The translations under genes and the position numbers were made by a program. Shown here piece after piece: positions 1 through 9,273 of a DNA stretch of 34,179 nucleotides (the stretch's first letter is position 1; the number at the start of each line of letters is the position of its first letter). The notes under the pieces are model-generated. The model was not told the DNA's origin and did no database searches. It saw nothing but the letters and a program-made list of their open reading frames with translations. The DNA is from Bacteroidales bacterium (lineage in GTDB: Bacteria > Bacteroidota > Bacteroidia > Bacteroidales > JAADJA01). The DNA is taken from positions 1-34,179 of the forward strand of contig JAUVJI010000035.1 of NCBI GenBank assembly GCA_030596605.1, written 5' to 3'.

Positions 1-1362
1 AGTCTATTCGCGGCTCAGTAGATATGTTTGACTTGATATTATAATCTTTTCCCTTTTCAATTGTGCAGTATTTCATTGATGAGGAAGCACCATAATTGTC
101 GCTATAATCATGGAAATAAATCCCATCCCAACCACCAACAAGTCCGTTGAGTGAAGTGAACGTTATGAGACTGTCCGCTGTACCTTCTGCAATAATTTCC
201 CCTCCTCGGAAATTATTATAGGAATAATGTTGGCCAATTTGAATAAATACTGATGTATCTAGTTTTACAGTATTTCCCGGTTCGATGGTAAGTGTACTAT
301 TTGTGTTTTGTTTGGCAATAATTATGTCTCCAACTACAATGTATTCGCCACCGAAGTTATACCATGTTTTATTGATGCTTTGGACCCCGGTGCCAACATA
401 TACGGTTGAAACAGTATTTGTTATATGCTGGACATCATTGGGGGCAACAGCATAAATATCATAGCCATCTGAATTTGTGATTGTACATAAGTCTATTCGC
501 GGTTCAGTTGACCCGTTTGATTTGATATTATAATCTTTTCCCTTTTCAACTGTGCAGTATTTCATTGATGAGGCCGCACCATAATCATCGCTGTACGGAT
601 GGAAATAAATCCCATCCCATCCACCAACAAGTCCGTTGCGTGAAGTGAATGTTATGAGACTGTCCGCTGTACCTTCAGCAATAATTTCCCCTCCAAGAAA
701 TTGGTTATAAGAAGTTTGATCACCAACTTGAAAAATTACTGATGTATCTAGTTTTACTGTAATTCCCGGTTCGATGGTAAGTGTACTATTTGTGTTTTGT
801 TTGGCAACAATAATATCATTCAGAATAACATAATCACCACCTCCGAAATTATACCATGTTTTATTGATGCTTTGAGTTCCCCCGTCAACATAAACAGTAG
901 AAGTAGAAGCAGTGATATGTGGAACGCTGTTCGGATCCTGAACATATATATCATGATTCATTGAGTTGGTGATAATACAACTGTCAATTCGTGGCTGCAA
1001 TGTGGTTACACATCGAATGTTATAGGAATTGCCATTTTGAATACTACAGTTTTTTAACTCTGAAATGGATTCGAAACTATCACTATCGTTATGGAAATAA
1101 ATTCCATCCCATCCTCCGGACTGTCCATTTATTGATGTAAAAGTAATCAGGCTGTCGGCAGTTCCAATGGCAAATAATTCCCCACCATAATTTTGATTGT
1201 AATAAATATAATTCCCCACCTGAAGCTGAATTGTCGTGTCAAAATATATTGTATTTCCAGGCATAATTGTTAATCTGGAATGTGAATTAATTTTTGCAAT
1301 GGTTACATCTCCCAAAACTGCATATCCCAATGAATTAAAAGGCCAGGTTTGGTTGCTCGAAA
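1..1362 (-). repeat. Intragenic tandem repeats of about 489 bp (163 codons)
   Basis: The sequence beginning at 1 (agtctattcgcgg) recurs at 490, so the first two units are offset by exactly 489 bp and stay alignable over their whole length with scattered substitutions. A third, clearly more diverged unit has equivalent landmarks about 492 bp further on (the TWYNF/TWPFN landmark falls near 353, 842 and 1335). Each unit encodes the same order: TWYNFGG, a strand with AKQNTNSTLTIEPG, EGTADSLITFTS, GGWDGIYFH, then EPRIDLCTITNS. The period is a whole number of codons. The first unit is cut by the window edge, so the array may continue. Confidence 0.9.
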
Positions 1363-3502
1363 TAATTCCTCCGTCCATGGCAATTCCGCTTATTGTGTTG
1401 TTATAAGTAGCTATTCCCGAAACGGTTGGGAAAGAATAATTGGGAGAGAAATAATAAATACCGTATTTATTATTGCTTATATCGCAATTAAAATAATTGG
1501 GAGAAGATCCCAAATCAGCAAATCGAATACCCGCTATGCCATTGTTTGAGAGGCTGCAATTTGATACTGATGGATTTGAATTTTGCAAATAAAGTCCATT
1601 TTCTGTATTAAATTCAAAATTACATAAGTCAATAGAAAGATCAGCATTGTTAAGTCTTACCCCTTGTCCGTCGGACAAGGTAAATAAACAGTTTTGCAAA
1701 AGTGGTTCATTAGTATTTTCGCAATAAAAATTTGCATCCCTTGTACCATATCCGGCTTTTTCTATCGTAACATAATCCAATTGTGAAGAAACACCATTAT
1801 CGCTGTTGGTATTAAAATAAACTCCGTTCCAGACTCCTGCTTCAGAAGTAAAGGATGTCATTAATATTGGATCTAATGCCGTTCCTTCAAAGGTCATATT
1901 TGCCTGGCCAATCTCTAATCCGGTATTAGTGGAGAAAAATATCTCAACACCGGCTTCTATAACATGTGTCCCCCCGGTAAATGAAATATCGGTAGTAGCC
2001 CAAAAAGGGCTATCGGCATACTTTAAAGTGTCAATTGCGTTCAGGCTTCCGGTTAACTGGGTATATCCTGAAATATTTACTGATAAATCATGGAGGACAA
2101 TGTTATCATCACCTGTACCATCGAATTTTATCAAATACTGAATATACTGTTTGTACAGCCCGACAATAACAGGGTTATCCTGTCCTGCCTCAATCCAGCT
2201 TCCCCATTGTTGATCCGCTCCCGCAAGCCTGTATATAAGGTTATATTCATTATACATATTACTATATATGTCATAAGTAAGGCTTACAATTTCGCGTTCT
2301 TCTCCCAATTGATAAAAAGGATACGACAAAAAACTTCCTTTGTGGACACCATCCAAAACTAAGTCAACCGCTGTATATCTTGTATTATGAATAGGTTCAC
2401 CGGAAATATTCTCGCCGCCGGCAAAAACGATTTGTCCGTTGGATGTATATGCAGCACCATCTTTGCGAGCTAAATTTAACATATCGGCAGCCGTAACCCA
2501 TATTAAAGAACTAAGATTGTCTATATCGGCGTAATAAATTTTATCACTAAGTCCTCCGGTATCCTCTCCTCCTATTACAGTTATCCAACCATTATTACAT
2601 GTTGAAGAGTGGTTGCTTATATCCACCGGGAGTGCAGCTGCTGATGACCATGCCGAACATGTTCCGTTAAGGTTTAAATCTGAATAATAAACCGTATTGT
2701 ATTTTGTGCCGGTATTGTCATATCCACCCATTACTATAAGGTGGTTATCGTAACATACCATTGAATGCTTATTTCGTGCTTCCGGCAATGAATTAGTAGC
2801 AGTAAAGGCTGAAATATCTCCGTTAATTCCCGCAATCTTTGTAAAATATACGGCATTGTTTGCTGTATTTTCAACTGTGCTGCTTGTACCTCCAACCACA
2901 TAAATAAAACCATTTAAAAATATTGCAGTGTGGCCCCAAAGTGGTTGGGGTAAAGTAACTGAGCTTTCAGTCCAATCTCCGAGTGTGCCGTCAGAATTAA
3001 TTTTTGTATAATAAATTTTATCCACTGGAGCTCCGCCCTTTCTGCCCCCTAAAATATACATATACTCATTGCTTGCCACCATTGCATGATCGGCCAATGA
3101 ATCCGGAATTGAGTCGTAAATTGTCCATGTGCTGTTTCCTGTGGTTTGCATGGTGGCCCGATATACCATATCGGAAAAATTCGTTCCGTTGAAACCGCCA
3201 GACAGATAAACGTAGTTTTTCCAACGTGTAACCTTATGTCCGGTTAGCGTTTGAGGAAGGTCATTTGCAGTAATCCAATTATTAATTTCGGTGGCTTTAT
3301 ATGCAAGATAAACATTATTACTTGCGACTACTACATTATCAAGGTAGCCAGCAGAAAAATCGGCATCAGTTGTTTGTGTAAAAACAACCTGAGCACGACT
3401 GCACACTGGTATGGTATTTAAAATACCCATAAATGCCAAAAAAAGGAATAGATTTCCGATTCTCTCTTTTTTTAAGGAAAATAAAAATTGATAGTTTTTC
3501 AT
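1..3502 (-). CDS. Large secreted surface protein, Kelch-like repeats plus beta-helix repeats (3' end outside window)
   Basis: The frame stays open from an ATG at 3502 to the window edge, giving about 1167 codons with no stop, so the C-terminus is missing. The N-terminus has a basic start (MKNYQFLFSLKKER) and a hydrophobic stretch, a probable signal peptide of about 38 residues ending near SRAQ. Residues ~45-385 carry Kelch-like blades with recurring (I/V)xGG turns followed by 'I/VYY' strands (YILGGR, YVVGGT, IVMGGY, ITVIGGE, VFAGGE). From ~510 onward the pattern is of a right-handed parallel beta-helix: short Asn/Gly-rich strands, then three long units containing GGWDGIYFH and GTADSLITFTS. 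Known Bacteroidota proteins of this build are secreted, often by T9SS, and act at the cell surface; the ligand cannot be told. A strong terminator separates it from the gene upstream, so it has its own promoter. The sorting domain expected at the C-terminus cannot be checked here. Confidence 0.9.
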   Translation of the reverse strand, partial: MKNYQFLFSLKKERIGNLFLFLAFMGILNTIPVCSRAQVVFTQTTDADFSAGYLDNVVVASNNVYLAYKATEINNWITANDLPQTLTGHKVTRWKNYVYLSGGFNGTNFSDMVYRATMQTTGNSTWTIYDSIPDSLADHAMVASNEYMYILGGRKGGAPVDKIYYTKINSDGTLGDWTESSVTLPQPLWGHTAIFLNGFIYVVGGTSSTVENTANNAVYFTKIAGINGDISAFTATNSLPEARNKHSMVCYDNHLIVMGGYDNTGTKYNTVYYSDLNLNGTCSAWSSAAALPVDISNHSSTCNNGWITVIGGEDTGGLSDKIYYADIDNLSSLIWVTAADMLNLARKDGAAYTSNGQIVFAGGENISGEPIHNTRYTAVDLVLDGVHKGSFLSYPFYQLGEEREIVSLTYDIYSNMYNEYNLIYRLAGADQQWGSWIEAGQDNPVIVGLYKQYIQYLIKFDGTGDDNIVLHDLSVNISGYTQLTGSLNAIDTLKYADSPFWATTDISFTGGTHVIEAGVEIFFSTNTGLEIGQANMTFEGTALDPILMTSFTSEAGVWNGVYFNTNSDNGVSSQLDYVTIEKAGYGTRDANFYCENTNEPLLQNCLFTLSDGQGVRLNNADLSIDLCNFEFNTENGLYLQNSNPSVSNCSLSNNGIAGIRFADLGSSPNYFNCDISNNKYGIYYFSPNYSFPTVSGIATYNNTISGIAMDGGIISSNQTWPFNSLGYAVLGDVTIAKINSHSRLTIMPGNTIYFDTTIQLQVGNYIYYNQNYGGELFAIGTADSLITFTSINGQSGGWDGIYFHNDSDSFESISELKNCSIQNGNSYNIRCVTTLQPRIDSCIITNSMNHDIYVQDPNSVPHITASTSTVYVDGGTQSINKTWYNFGGGDYVILNDIIVAKQNTNSTLTIEPGITVKLDTSVIFQVGDQTSYNQFLGGEIIAEGTADSLITFTSRNGLVGGWDGIYFHPYSDDYGAASSMKYCTVEKGKDYNIKSNGSTEPRIDLCTITNSDGYDIYAVAPNDVQHITNTVSTVYVGTGVQSINKTWYNFGGEYIVVGDIIIAKQNTNSTLTIEPGNTVKLDTSVFIQIGQHYSYNNFRGGEIIAEGTADSLITFTSLNGLVGGWDGIYFHDYSDNYGASSSMKYCTIEKGKDYNIKSNISTEPRID

Positions 3503-3555
3503 GATGATAAATAGTTTATAATTTAATAAATTGAAGTGTCGATCCTGTTATGGGG

Positions 3556-3822
3556 TTAAAGGTATAAAAAATTTTCCAATAACAAAAAAAATACCGGAAT
3601 GACTATTCCCTGCTTTCCATTAATTGAATAAACTTCTATATTATACCATGTATTTGTATTGTAATCAATATTATCCTGGACAAGAATTGTTTCAACTCCA
3701 TGCACATATTTTGATAGCCTCCTGTAGTTGCTCTGAAGATTCCAATTAAACATATGTATATTAAGCTCGTCCTGCCAGTTCCATACAAGCCTGTTAAAAC
3801 CAGAATAAATAAAAAATCCCAC
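3556..3822 (-). pseudogene. Probable remnant of an FN3-like domain
   Basis: An open frame of 88 codons whose only possible start is a GTG lying inside the terminator hairpin of the gene upstream, so it is unlikely to be translated as it stands. Its product reads GFNRLVWNWQDE, FNWNLQSNYRRL, WYNIEVYSINGKQG. This resembles the FN3-like unit often placed before FISUMP domains in Bacteroidota (pattern VVWNWN..GYKWNT.NNY...YVWAYNACG), but the conserved Gly, Tyr and Cys positions are degraded. It ends in a low-complexity hydrophobic tail (FFLLLENFLYL) that looks like chance translation. I infer a leftover of a deleted surface-protein gene. A chance ORF is the alternative. Confidence 0.4.
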
Positions 3823-3837
3823 TCAGCAGAGTGGGAT
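3805..3837 (-). terminator. Rho-independent terminator after the 3905-7573 gene
   Basis: A perfect 9-bp inverted repeat, atcccactc (3816-3824) and gagtgggat (3829-3837), encloses the 4-base loop agca. Read on the minus strand the hairpin is followed directly by TTTTTTATTTATT. It lies about 70 bases past the stop codon of the minus-strand gene at 3905. Confidence 0.85.
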
Positions 3838-3904
3838 CAATTGGATTGTATTTGCGAAGATGTAAACTCTAAAAAGAGCTTAGAATTTTATGTCTTGTAC
3901 TAAA

Positions 3905-6900
3905 TTAGTCTTTCACACATCTTATTGAAAAGGCGAAAGTCTTGGTGTTATTTGCCCTATAAACACCGGTTTGTGTTGTGACCAAATGTCTACTGATACT
4001 AGTGGATCCGGACAATGAGGAGGACCAGAAATAAGTATACACACCAAAATTTTGAAAAGTACCATCCCAATAGCGGCCTCCTGCAAGAATGGCTTCAAAT
4101 CCTGATGTGCCTCCTTGTTTAAATTGTGTGCCTATATCGGTGCCCCGCCATGCGACATCATCACAAACAACGGTAGGGTCGAGAAGTTGTTCCATAATAC
4201 ACCATTCCGGGTGTGAAGGAATATGCCATCCAGCCGGACAAATGCCCTGACTACCGGCAACTGAGCCATATTCCATCATCTCATCCCATTGGTAAAAACC
4301 ACCATTCAGATCACAATTGGCTGTATTATCATCATAGCAGTATTTTTCGATGGTTGGGTTGTTTGATGGACTATTTGATCCATTAATCATAGTTCCGATA
4401 TTCAGGTTTTCTGTCATCCAGCATTGTGTTCCGATTTGTAAAGTGCTGTAAGATTGGCCATCACGGGCATCAATAATGTCATCACCACACGAGGTAAATC
4501 CTGCCGCTGGAAGCTGCTCTGATTTTCCATAATTAGATAACCAAACATCATTTTTATCCGGGTTATTAACCTGTCCGTCCATATTTACATCACCGGATAA
4601 ATAACCTGATTGTCCTATCTGGGGATACCATGCTTCGATTCCATCAAGTTCATTGATAGTACCATCGGCATTGGCATCGCCGCCAATCATTCCAAATTTA
4701 CCACCTCCCAAATCACTTTGGTTATCGCTATAAGCCTGGTCGGCAGCTGTTGTAAAATCATATGAATATATTCCACCTGACTCTGCTAATTGATTTGCCG
4801 ACAATACAGGAAGATGATTTCTATGCCACAATACAACAAAAAGATTTTCCGAAATGGTATAGTCAAATGATAGGGTTGAATTTCCATTCAGGTCAACAAT
4901 ACTTCCATCCATAAGGATAAAAGCTGCTTGTCCGCCCAGGCTGGTTGCAGAGGTAGCTGAATTTACATCCGCTGCATCCCTGAATTCAACCAATAGCCAG
5001 TCAACAATGTCACTGTTTGGAATACTTGCTACATTCTCACCGCCATTATATTCCCAGGGATACACATTGTAAGGTTGTTCGATGGGTAAAATGCTATTGA
5101 GATCAGCATTCATGTCTGTGCCGTTGAATGGACCTTCGAAGAAGGCAGTAATGTCAACCTCAAGACCCACAGATTCAACTAATTCAGCCTGAACAATAAG
5201 CTGTGGATATCCTTCAATCCCATTATTTTCGTTATAGAGTGCTTCAACCTCATCTTCTGTCAGCCCACGATCGTACATCCTGATATCATCAATCTTACCG
5301 TTAAAATTCCTGCTGCCCCCATACCAACGACCAATTTGAAGATAAGGGTTGCTATAATTAATTGTTGACGATGTAGCTGTTAATTCATCCTGCAAGATAC
5401 CATTCATGTATGTTTTCAGAGATAATCCATCTTTTATAAATACAAGATGTTTCCATTGATTATTAGGAAGTGTAAATGCTGTTGCCCCAAGTGGAGCTGT
5501 ATAAAAAACATAATCACCTGTACTCTGATCATGTTGTATAACCCAGTTGGCAGAGCCAGAATGATTATTATCAATAATGTCAACATAAGTGCTGTTTATA
5601 GCATCCTGTTTTACCCAAACCGAAATGGTAAAATCCTGATAAGTAAACCAGTTTCCGGCACTAATCCAATCATCATGTCCATCAAAATCATAAGCTGAGT
5701 TGTTATTTCCAAAACGGTCTGTTGAAAGTTGTGCTCCCTGGGCATTTCCATTATGTCCGTTCCCGCTTTCATCATTGGCATTCCCGTTAAACGGATACCA
5801 GGCAACAAGCCCGTCTTCGAGGTCAATATTTTGGCTGGTGCCGGTGGATATGATTAGGGTGTCGGTGTAAGTTCCTACAGCAAAATCTTTATTGAGGATT
5901 ACAGGTATTTCAAGAGAATCGCCCGGCAGTATTGAAGCTGATGACATGCCTGTTGTATCGTAGCTGTAAGGTTGTTGTAAACCAAAAAGATCGTTTATAT
6001 ATAGCTGGCAATTGCTTGTGTTTTTTAACCAGCTTGAAAGGGTATCCTTATCGGGAGTAATTTCATTCATTCCAAAATCCAAAGAGCCTGGTAAAATTCC
6101 CATTGTAGGGTTACAATCAACAACAATAATGTAATCTATCTTATTTGAGAAATCGGAATATATACCATCAGAAATAAGTAGCGAAACAGAATTAATGCCA
6201 GATTCGGAATATACATATTCAGGGTTTTGGTCGTAGCTGTCAATCGTTCCGTCATTTTGAAAATCCCATTCCCAGCTTATTGGCGTACCTGTGCTAAGAT
6301 CAGTAAAATGGATATTATCCCCAAGGGAAATAGTTGTATTTGAAGCAAAAAAATCAGCTTGTAAAGGTGATGTAAATTGATAACTTAAATAGGGATAGCC
6401 CTGATTGTTGTAACCATCAATATCCCAATAGTCATCGTTACCTGTATCACCATGGGGGTTACCCACAAAATCCCAGGCATAGGATAAACCGGCTGTGGTT
6501 TCATTTGTAAAGGTTGCCACATCTTTCATTTCATCAGACGTTTTTCCTGTTCCTCCGCCCGGACTTGACATCGTTCCTGATGTTTCATAATCCCAGAAAG
6601 AATTGTCAACACTTGCAAACCAGTAAATTTCCCCAACCAAACCCCCTACATAAGAACCGGTTCCTGTAACAATCCCGGTGCTATAGCAATTCCAGATATT
6701 GGTTTCATGTCCAAAGCCCACGAGACCGGCTACATGGGAAACGCCATTCACATTACTTCTGGAGTAGCAATTGTTTACAGCTGTTACACCACATGTTCCT
6801 GCTAAACCTCCAACATTGTTGTTTCCGCTTACACTTCCGGTACTAAAACTATTGGTGATGGTGGCCGAAGCGATTGAATATCCTACTAAACCCCCAACTT

Positions 6901-7573
6901 TCTCACTCCCACTCACACTACCGGAGCCTGAGCAATAACTTATAGCGGAACGAGAACTTTGCCCAACAAGCCCTCCAACATTATCTCCTCCGGAAACATG
7001 ACAAGAACTATGACAGTTTGTTACATAAGCCTGGGTCCATCCTCCATTGGATTCCCCTACCAGGCCTCCAACCCTGTCCGTTGTACCGGTCACATAACCG
7101 GAACTGGTACAGTTGTTGATTGTATGAACAGAATTAAAACCCACTAAAGCCCCAACACCGGAGTCACCGTTTATATTAACATTCGTAAGATTTGTATTAT
7201 CAAGTGTGCCCCCCGAAAAACCAAACAACCCCTGATCAAAATGGGATGGACGATTAATATACAAGCCATTAATTGAATAACCCTGGCCATTGTAACTCCC
7301 TGAAAAATTTGTTGTACTATTTCCAATAGGAATAAATCCTTCGCCTCCATTCCAGTTTTGGGTGTCAGTTGCATCAATATCTGCTGTTTGTATAAACACA
7401 CTTGTCCATGAACTTGAATTTGTACTCACCCACAATAAATTGTCTAAGGTGGCAATTTGATATGGGTCTGCTCCAGTTCCCGAACCTGTGGGTTGAATTT
7501 GAGCATTGGCTGTTGTTGTTATTAACACAAATAACAATAGCCCTAAACTAAACTTTTTATAAAAATATCTCAT
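3905..7573 (-). CDS. Multidomain secreted protein: GLUG repeats, PKD, LamG, dockerin module, FISUMP
   Basis: I start at the ATG at 7573, because MRYFYKKFSLGLLLFVLITTTANAQ is a clean signal peptide; the open frame extends 28 codons further upstream without signal-like sequence. The product is 1222 residues. In order: GLUG-motif repeats at ~130-325 (VGGLVG recurring, spaced ~27 residues); a PKD-type domain at ~403-480 (SWEWDFQNDG); a spacer with DSLEIPVIL; a laminin-G/concanavalin-like domain at ~584-780 (LVAWYPFNGNANDESGNG to KIDDIRMYDRGLTEDEV); a ~150-residue module at ~808-955 (FFEGPFNGTDM, IVDWLLVEFRDA, VLWHRNHLPVLS); a dockerin-like pair of calcium loops at ~960-1014 (GDANADGTINELD, GDVNMDGQVNNPDKND); and a C-terminal FISUMP domain at ~1026-1222 (QCWMTENLN, CPAGWHIPS, SIRCVKD). 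The LamG and PKD domains suggest glycan or protein binding. No T9SS sorting tail is visible. The function is probably adhesive, but that is inference. Confidence 0.93.
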   Translation of the reverse strand: MRYFYKKFSLGLLLFVLITTTANAQIQPTGSGTGADPYQIATLDNLLWVSTNSSSWTSVFIQTADIDATDTQNWNGGEGFIPIGNSTTNFSGSYNGQGYSINGLYINRPSHFDQGLFGFSGGTLDNTNLTNVNINGDSGVGALVGFNSVHTINNCTSSGYVTGTTDRVGGLVGESNGGWTQAYVTNCHSSCHVSGGDNVGGLVGQSSRSAISYCSGSGSVSGSEKVGGLVGYSIASATITNSFSTGSVSGNNNVGGLAGTCGVTAVNNCYSRSNVNGVSHVAGLVGFGHETNIWNCYSTGIVTGTGSYVGGLVGEIYWFASVDNSFWDYETSGTMSSPGGGTGKTSDEMKDVATFTNETTAGLSYAWDFVGNPHGDTGNDDYWDIDGYNNQGYPYLSYQFTSPLQADFFASNTTISLGDNIHFTDLSTGTPISWEWDFQNDGTIDSYDQNPEYVYSESGINSVSLLISDGIYSDFSNKIDYIIVVDCNPTMGILPGSLDFGMNEITPDKDTLSSWLKNTSNCQLYINDLFGLQQPYSYDTTGMSSASILPGDSLEIPVILNKDFAVGTYTDTLIISTGTSQNIDLEDGLVAWYPFNGNANDESGNGHNGNAQGAQLSTDRFGNNNSAYDFDGHDDWISAGNWFTYQDFTISVWVKQDAINSTYVDIIDNNHSGSANWVIQHDQSTGDYVFYTAPLGATAFTLPNNQWKHLVFIKDGLSLKTYMNGILQDELTATSSTINYSNPYLQIGRWYGGSRNFNGKIDDIRMYDRGLTEDEVEALYNENNGIEGYPQLIVQAELVESVGLEVDITAFFEGPFNGTDMNADLNSILPIEQPYNVYPWEYNGGENVASIPNSDIVDWLLVEFRDAADVNSATSATSLGGQAAFILMDGSIVDLNGNSTLSFDYTISENLFVVLWHRNHLPVLSANQLAESGGIYSYDFTTAADQAYSDNQSDLGGGKFGMIGGDANADGTINELDGIEAWYPQIGQSGYLSGDVNMDGQVNNPDKNDVWLSNYGKSEQLPAAGFTSCGDDIIDARDGQSYSTLQIGTQCWMTENLNIGTMINGSNSPSNNPTIEKYCYDDNTANCDLNGGFYQWDEMMEYGSVAGSQGICPAGWHIPSHPEWCIMEQLLDPTVVCDDVAWRGTDIGTQFKQGGTSGFEAILAGGRYWDGTFQNFGVYTYFWSSSLSGSTSISRHLVTTQTGVYRANNTKTFAFSIRCVKD

Positions 7574-7705
7574 TGCAATAAAGTTTATGTTAAAATGATT
7601 TAAATACCTTATGAGGAATAGAATTCCTTGATTTGCTTGAGTTGTGCAAGTACTCAAAAAAACTATTTAGAACTAAAATAAATTATTACATCAGTTTTTA
7701 GATAG

Positions 7706-9256
7706 TTAATTCTTAATAAATACCTTATTAGTTGTAAAATTTTCAGATGTTTTTACCTTTACAATATAATAACCGGTTTTATAAATAGGCTCTCTGGTTA
7801 ACTCCTGATGCAGCTTGAAAGAGGATACTTTCTTCCCAAGCATATCAAATACTTCTGCTTCTCCTTTTGAGGAAGCGGGTATTTTTACATAAACCTGATT
7901 TTCGTAAGAATAAATTGAAACTTCGGAGTAAATCTCTTCTTCAATTATGTTAGGCTCTCCAAAATGCAACAGAAACCGATTTGGGTTATCCAATGGATGA
8001 GTAAAATAATTATAGCTGTTTTGATATCTCAGATTAATCATTTCTCCTTCCTTTAGGTCTTCAAGGTAAATGGGAGTATAAGGATCAAAGCCTTCAATCC
8101 CGGAAACAGTAATTGTACATTCTTTTTCTAATCCTAATTTAAAACCTACAGGTATTATAGGTGTGTCAGTTGTGCTGATAAAATCATGGGGCAACACATT
8201 AACCGAATATGATATATTCCCTTCTGCACCCGAATAAATATTAGGCGCTTCATCCACATTATAAAGCTTTTCCAGGTCATATAAACCATCAAAACCTTTG
8301 GTTGCTCCTTCCATGAAAATAATTACAGCTTCATCCTCGTAATTATTAGCAATTGCTTTTAGCCGTAAGCTTTTGTAATTACTTTTCTCAGCATCTTTAT
8401 AAAATATCTGACTGTTATGAGTTCGCAGACTTTGAGGTAGGATGAGATTTGCAGGACTTGCAAAGGCCCTTACCCAAAATCCCTGTGTTGCTGGAATTAT
8501 TCCATCTGTTTTCCCATTATATGATCTGTCATTCCCGGATAAAAAGGGATTCCATCCCTTGAAAGTAGCATTATCATAAACTACTATCCAACCACCAACA
8601 TTTGTTCTGTTCCAGCTGGTATCCAAATTCCATTCTATGGTTGAAGGATATGGATTTCCAATAAGGTTCCAGCCGGTGGCATTACTTGTTGGAGTATATG
8701 CCAGTGAAACATTATAATCTCCATTATTTAGATTACCTTCATAATTCACTGTTGTTGGCCCGGTAAGGGCATCTGAAACCCATGCGGAATATCCTGTTGT
8801 TGCATTCAACGGCATGCTCAAGGGTTGAACAAGGTATGTCCATGTGCTGTCTGTTTCATTCCACTGTTTTAAATAAATATCAATATAAGTTTCAATGGTT
8901 GCATTCGCCATTGGAGAAGAAACCAGGTGCCAGCGCTCTGAAGTGAGGTATTGTTCCATTGATCCGGGAACATCTGCTGTATTATGAAGCAATGAACCAT
9001 AACCGTTTTGGTCAGCTTTGAGGATCAATCCCGGTGTTCCGGCATCATTTGCCAGAACTCCGTTTACTGTTAAGTCACCCCGGTTAACAAGCTGACTGCC
9101 GCTGCCAATGTCCAGGTTTTGATTTTGAACCGTTGTACCGGATGAAATATATATCTTTCCTCCGTTGGCAACATTTAAGGTGCTTTGCCCAATTGTGTAA
9201 TTGGAAATAATCAGGAATAATAAAACCAGTATTTTTATATGTAGTTTTTTACTCAT
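7706..9256 (-). CDS. Secreted protein with a T9SS C-terminal sorting domain
   Basis: 516 residues, ATG start at 9256, signal peptide MSKKLHIKILVLLFLIISNYTIGQ. Residues ~25-290 have a repetitive all-beta look (NVANGGKIYISSGTTV; WHLVSSPM; GWNLIGNPYPSTIEW), of the kind seen in many Bacteroidota surface proteins. Residues ~293-430 form a domain shared with the protein at 17016-18200 (LRLKAIAN, TKGFDGLYDLEKL, EAPNIYS, LPHDFIST, GFDPYTPIYLEDL). The last ~70 residues (VSIYSYENQVYVKIP, EVFDMLGKKV, GYYIVKVKTSENFTTNKVFIKN) match the Por_Secre_tail type A sorting domain, known to direct export by T9SS and surface attachment after removal. It starts 17 bases after the stop of the FISUMP gene at 9274, so the two are probably co-transcribed. 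It is the only complete gene here with a recognisable sorting tail. Confidence 0.92.
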   Translation of the reverse strand: MSKKLHIKILVLLFLIISNYTIGQSTLNVANGGKIYISSGTTVQNQNLDIGSGSQLVNRGDLTVNGVLANDAGTPGLILKADQNGYGSLLHNTADVPGSMEQYLTSERWHLVSSPMANATIETYIDIYLKQWNETDSTWTYLVQPLSMPLNATTGYSAWVSDALTGPTTVNYEGNLNNGDYNVSLAYTPTSNATGWNLIGNPYPSTIEWNLDTSWNRTNVGGWIVVYDNATFKGWNPFLSGNDRSYNGKTDGIIPATQGFWVRAFASPANLILPQSLRTHNSQIFYKDAEKSNYKSLRLKAIANNYEDEAVIIFMEGATKGFDGLYDLEKLYNVDEAPNIYSGAEGNISYSVNVLPHDFISTTDTPIIPVGFKLGLEKECTITVSGIEGFDPYTPIYLEDLKEGEMINLRYQNSYNYFTHPLDNPNRFLLHFGEPNIIEEEIYSEVSIYSYENQVYVKIPASSKGEAEVFDMLGKKVSSFKLHQELTREPIYKTGYYIVKVKTSENFTTNKVFIKN

Positions 9257-9273
9257 CGTTTATGGTTTTTGAA

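Noticed and set aside
1-1362. Direct repeats considered as a CRISPR array or mobile element
   Set aside because: The units are long, in frame, contiguous without unique spacers and encode beta-helix repeats.
1349-3192. Plus-strand ORFs over the left-edge gene
   Set aside because: They are shadows of the unbroken minus-strand frame that runs from 3502 to the window edge.
5447-7401. Several 60-90 codon ORFs in other frames inside the 3905-7573 gene
   Set aside because: Each is fully contained in a long, clearly coding frame and has no domain-like sequence of its own.
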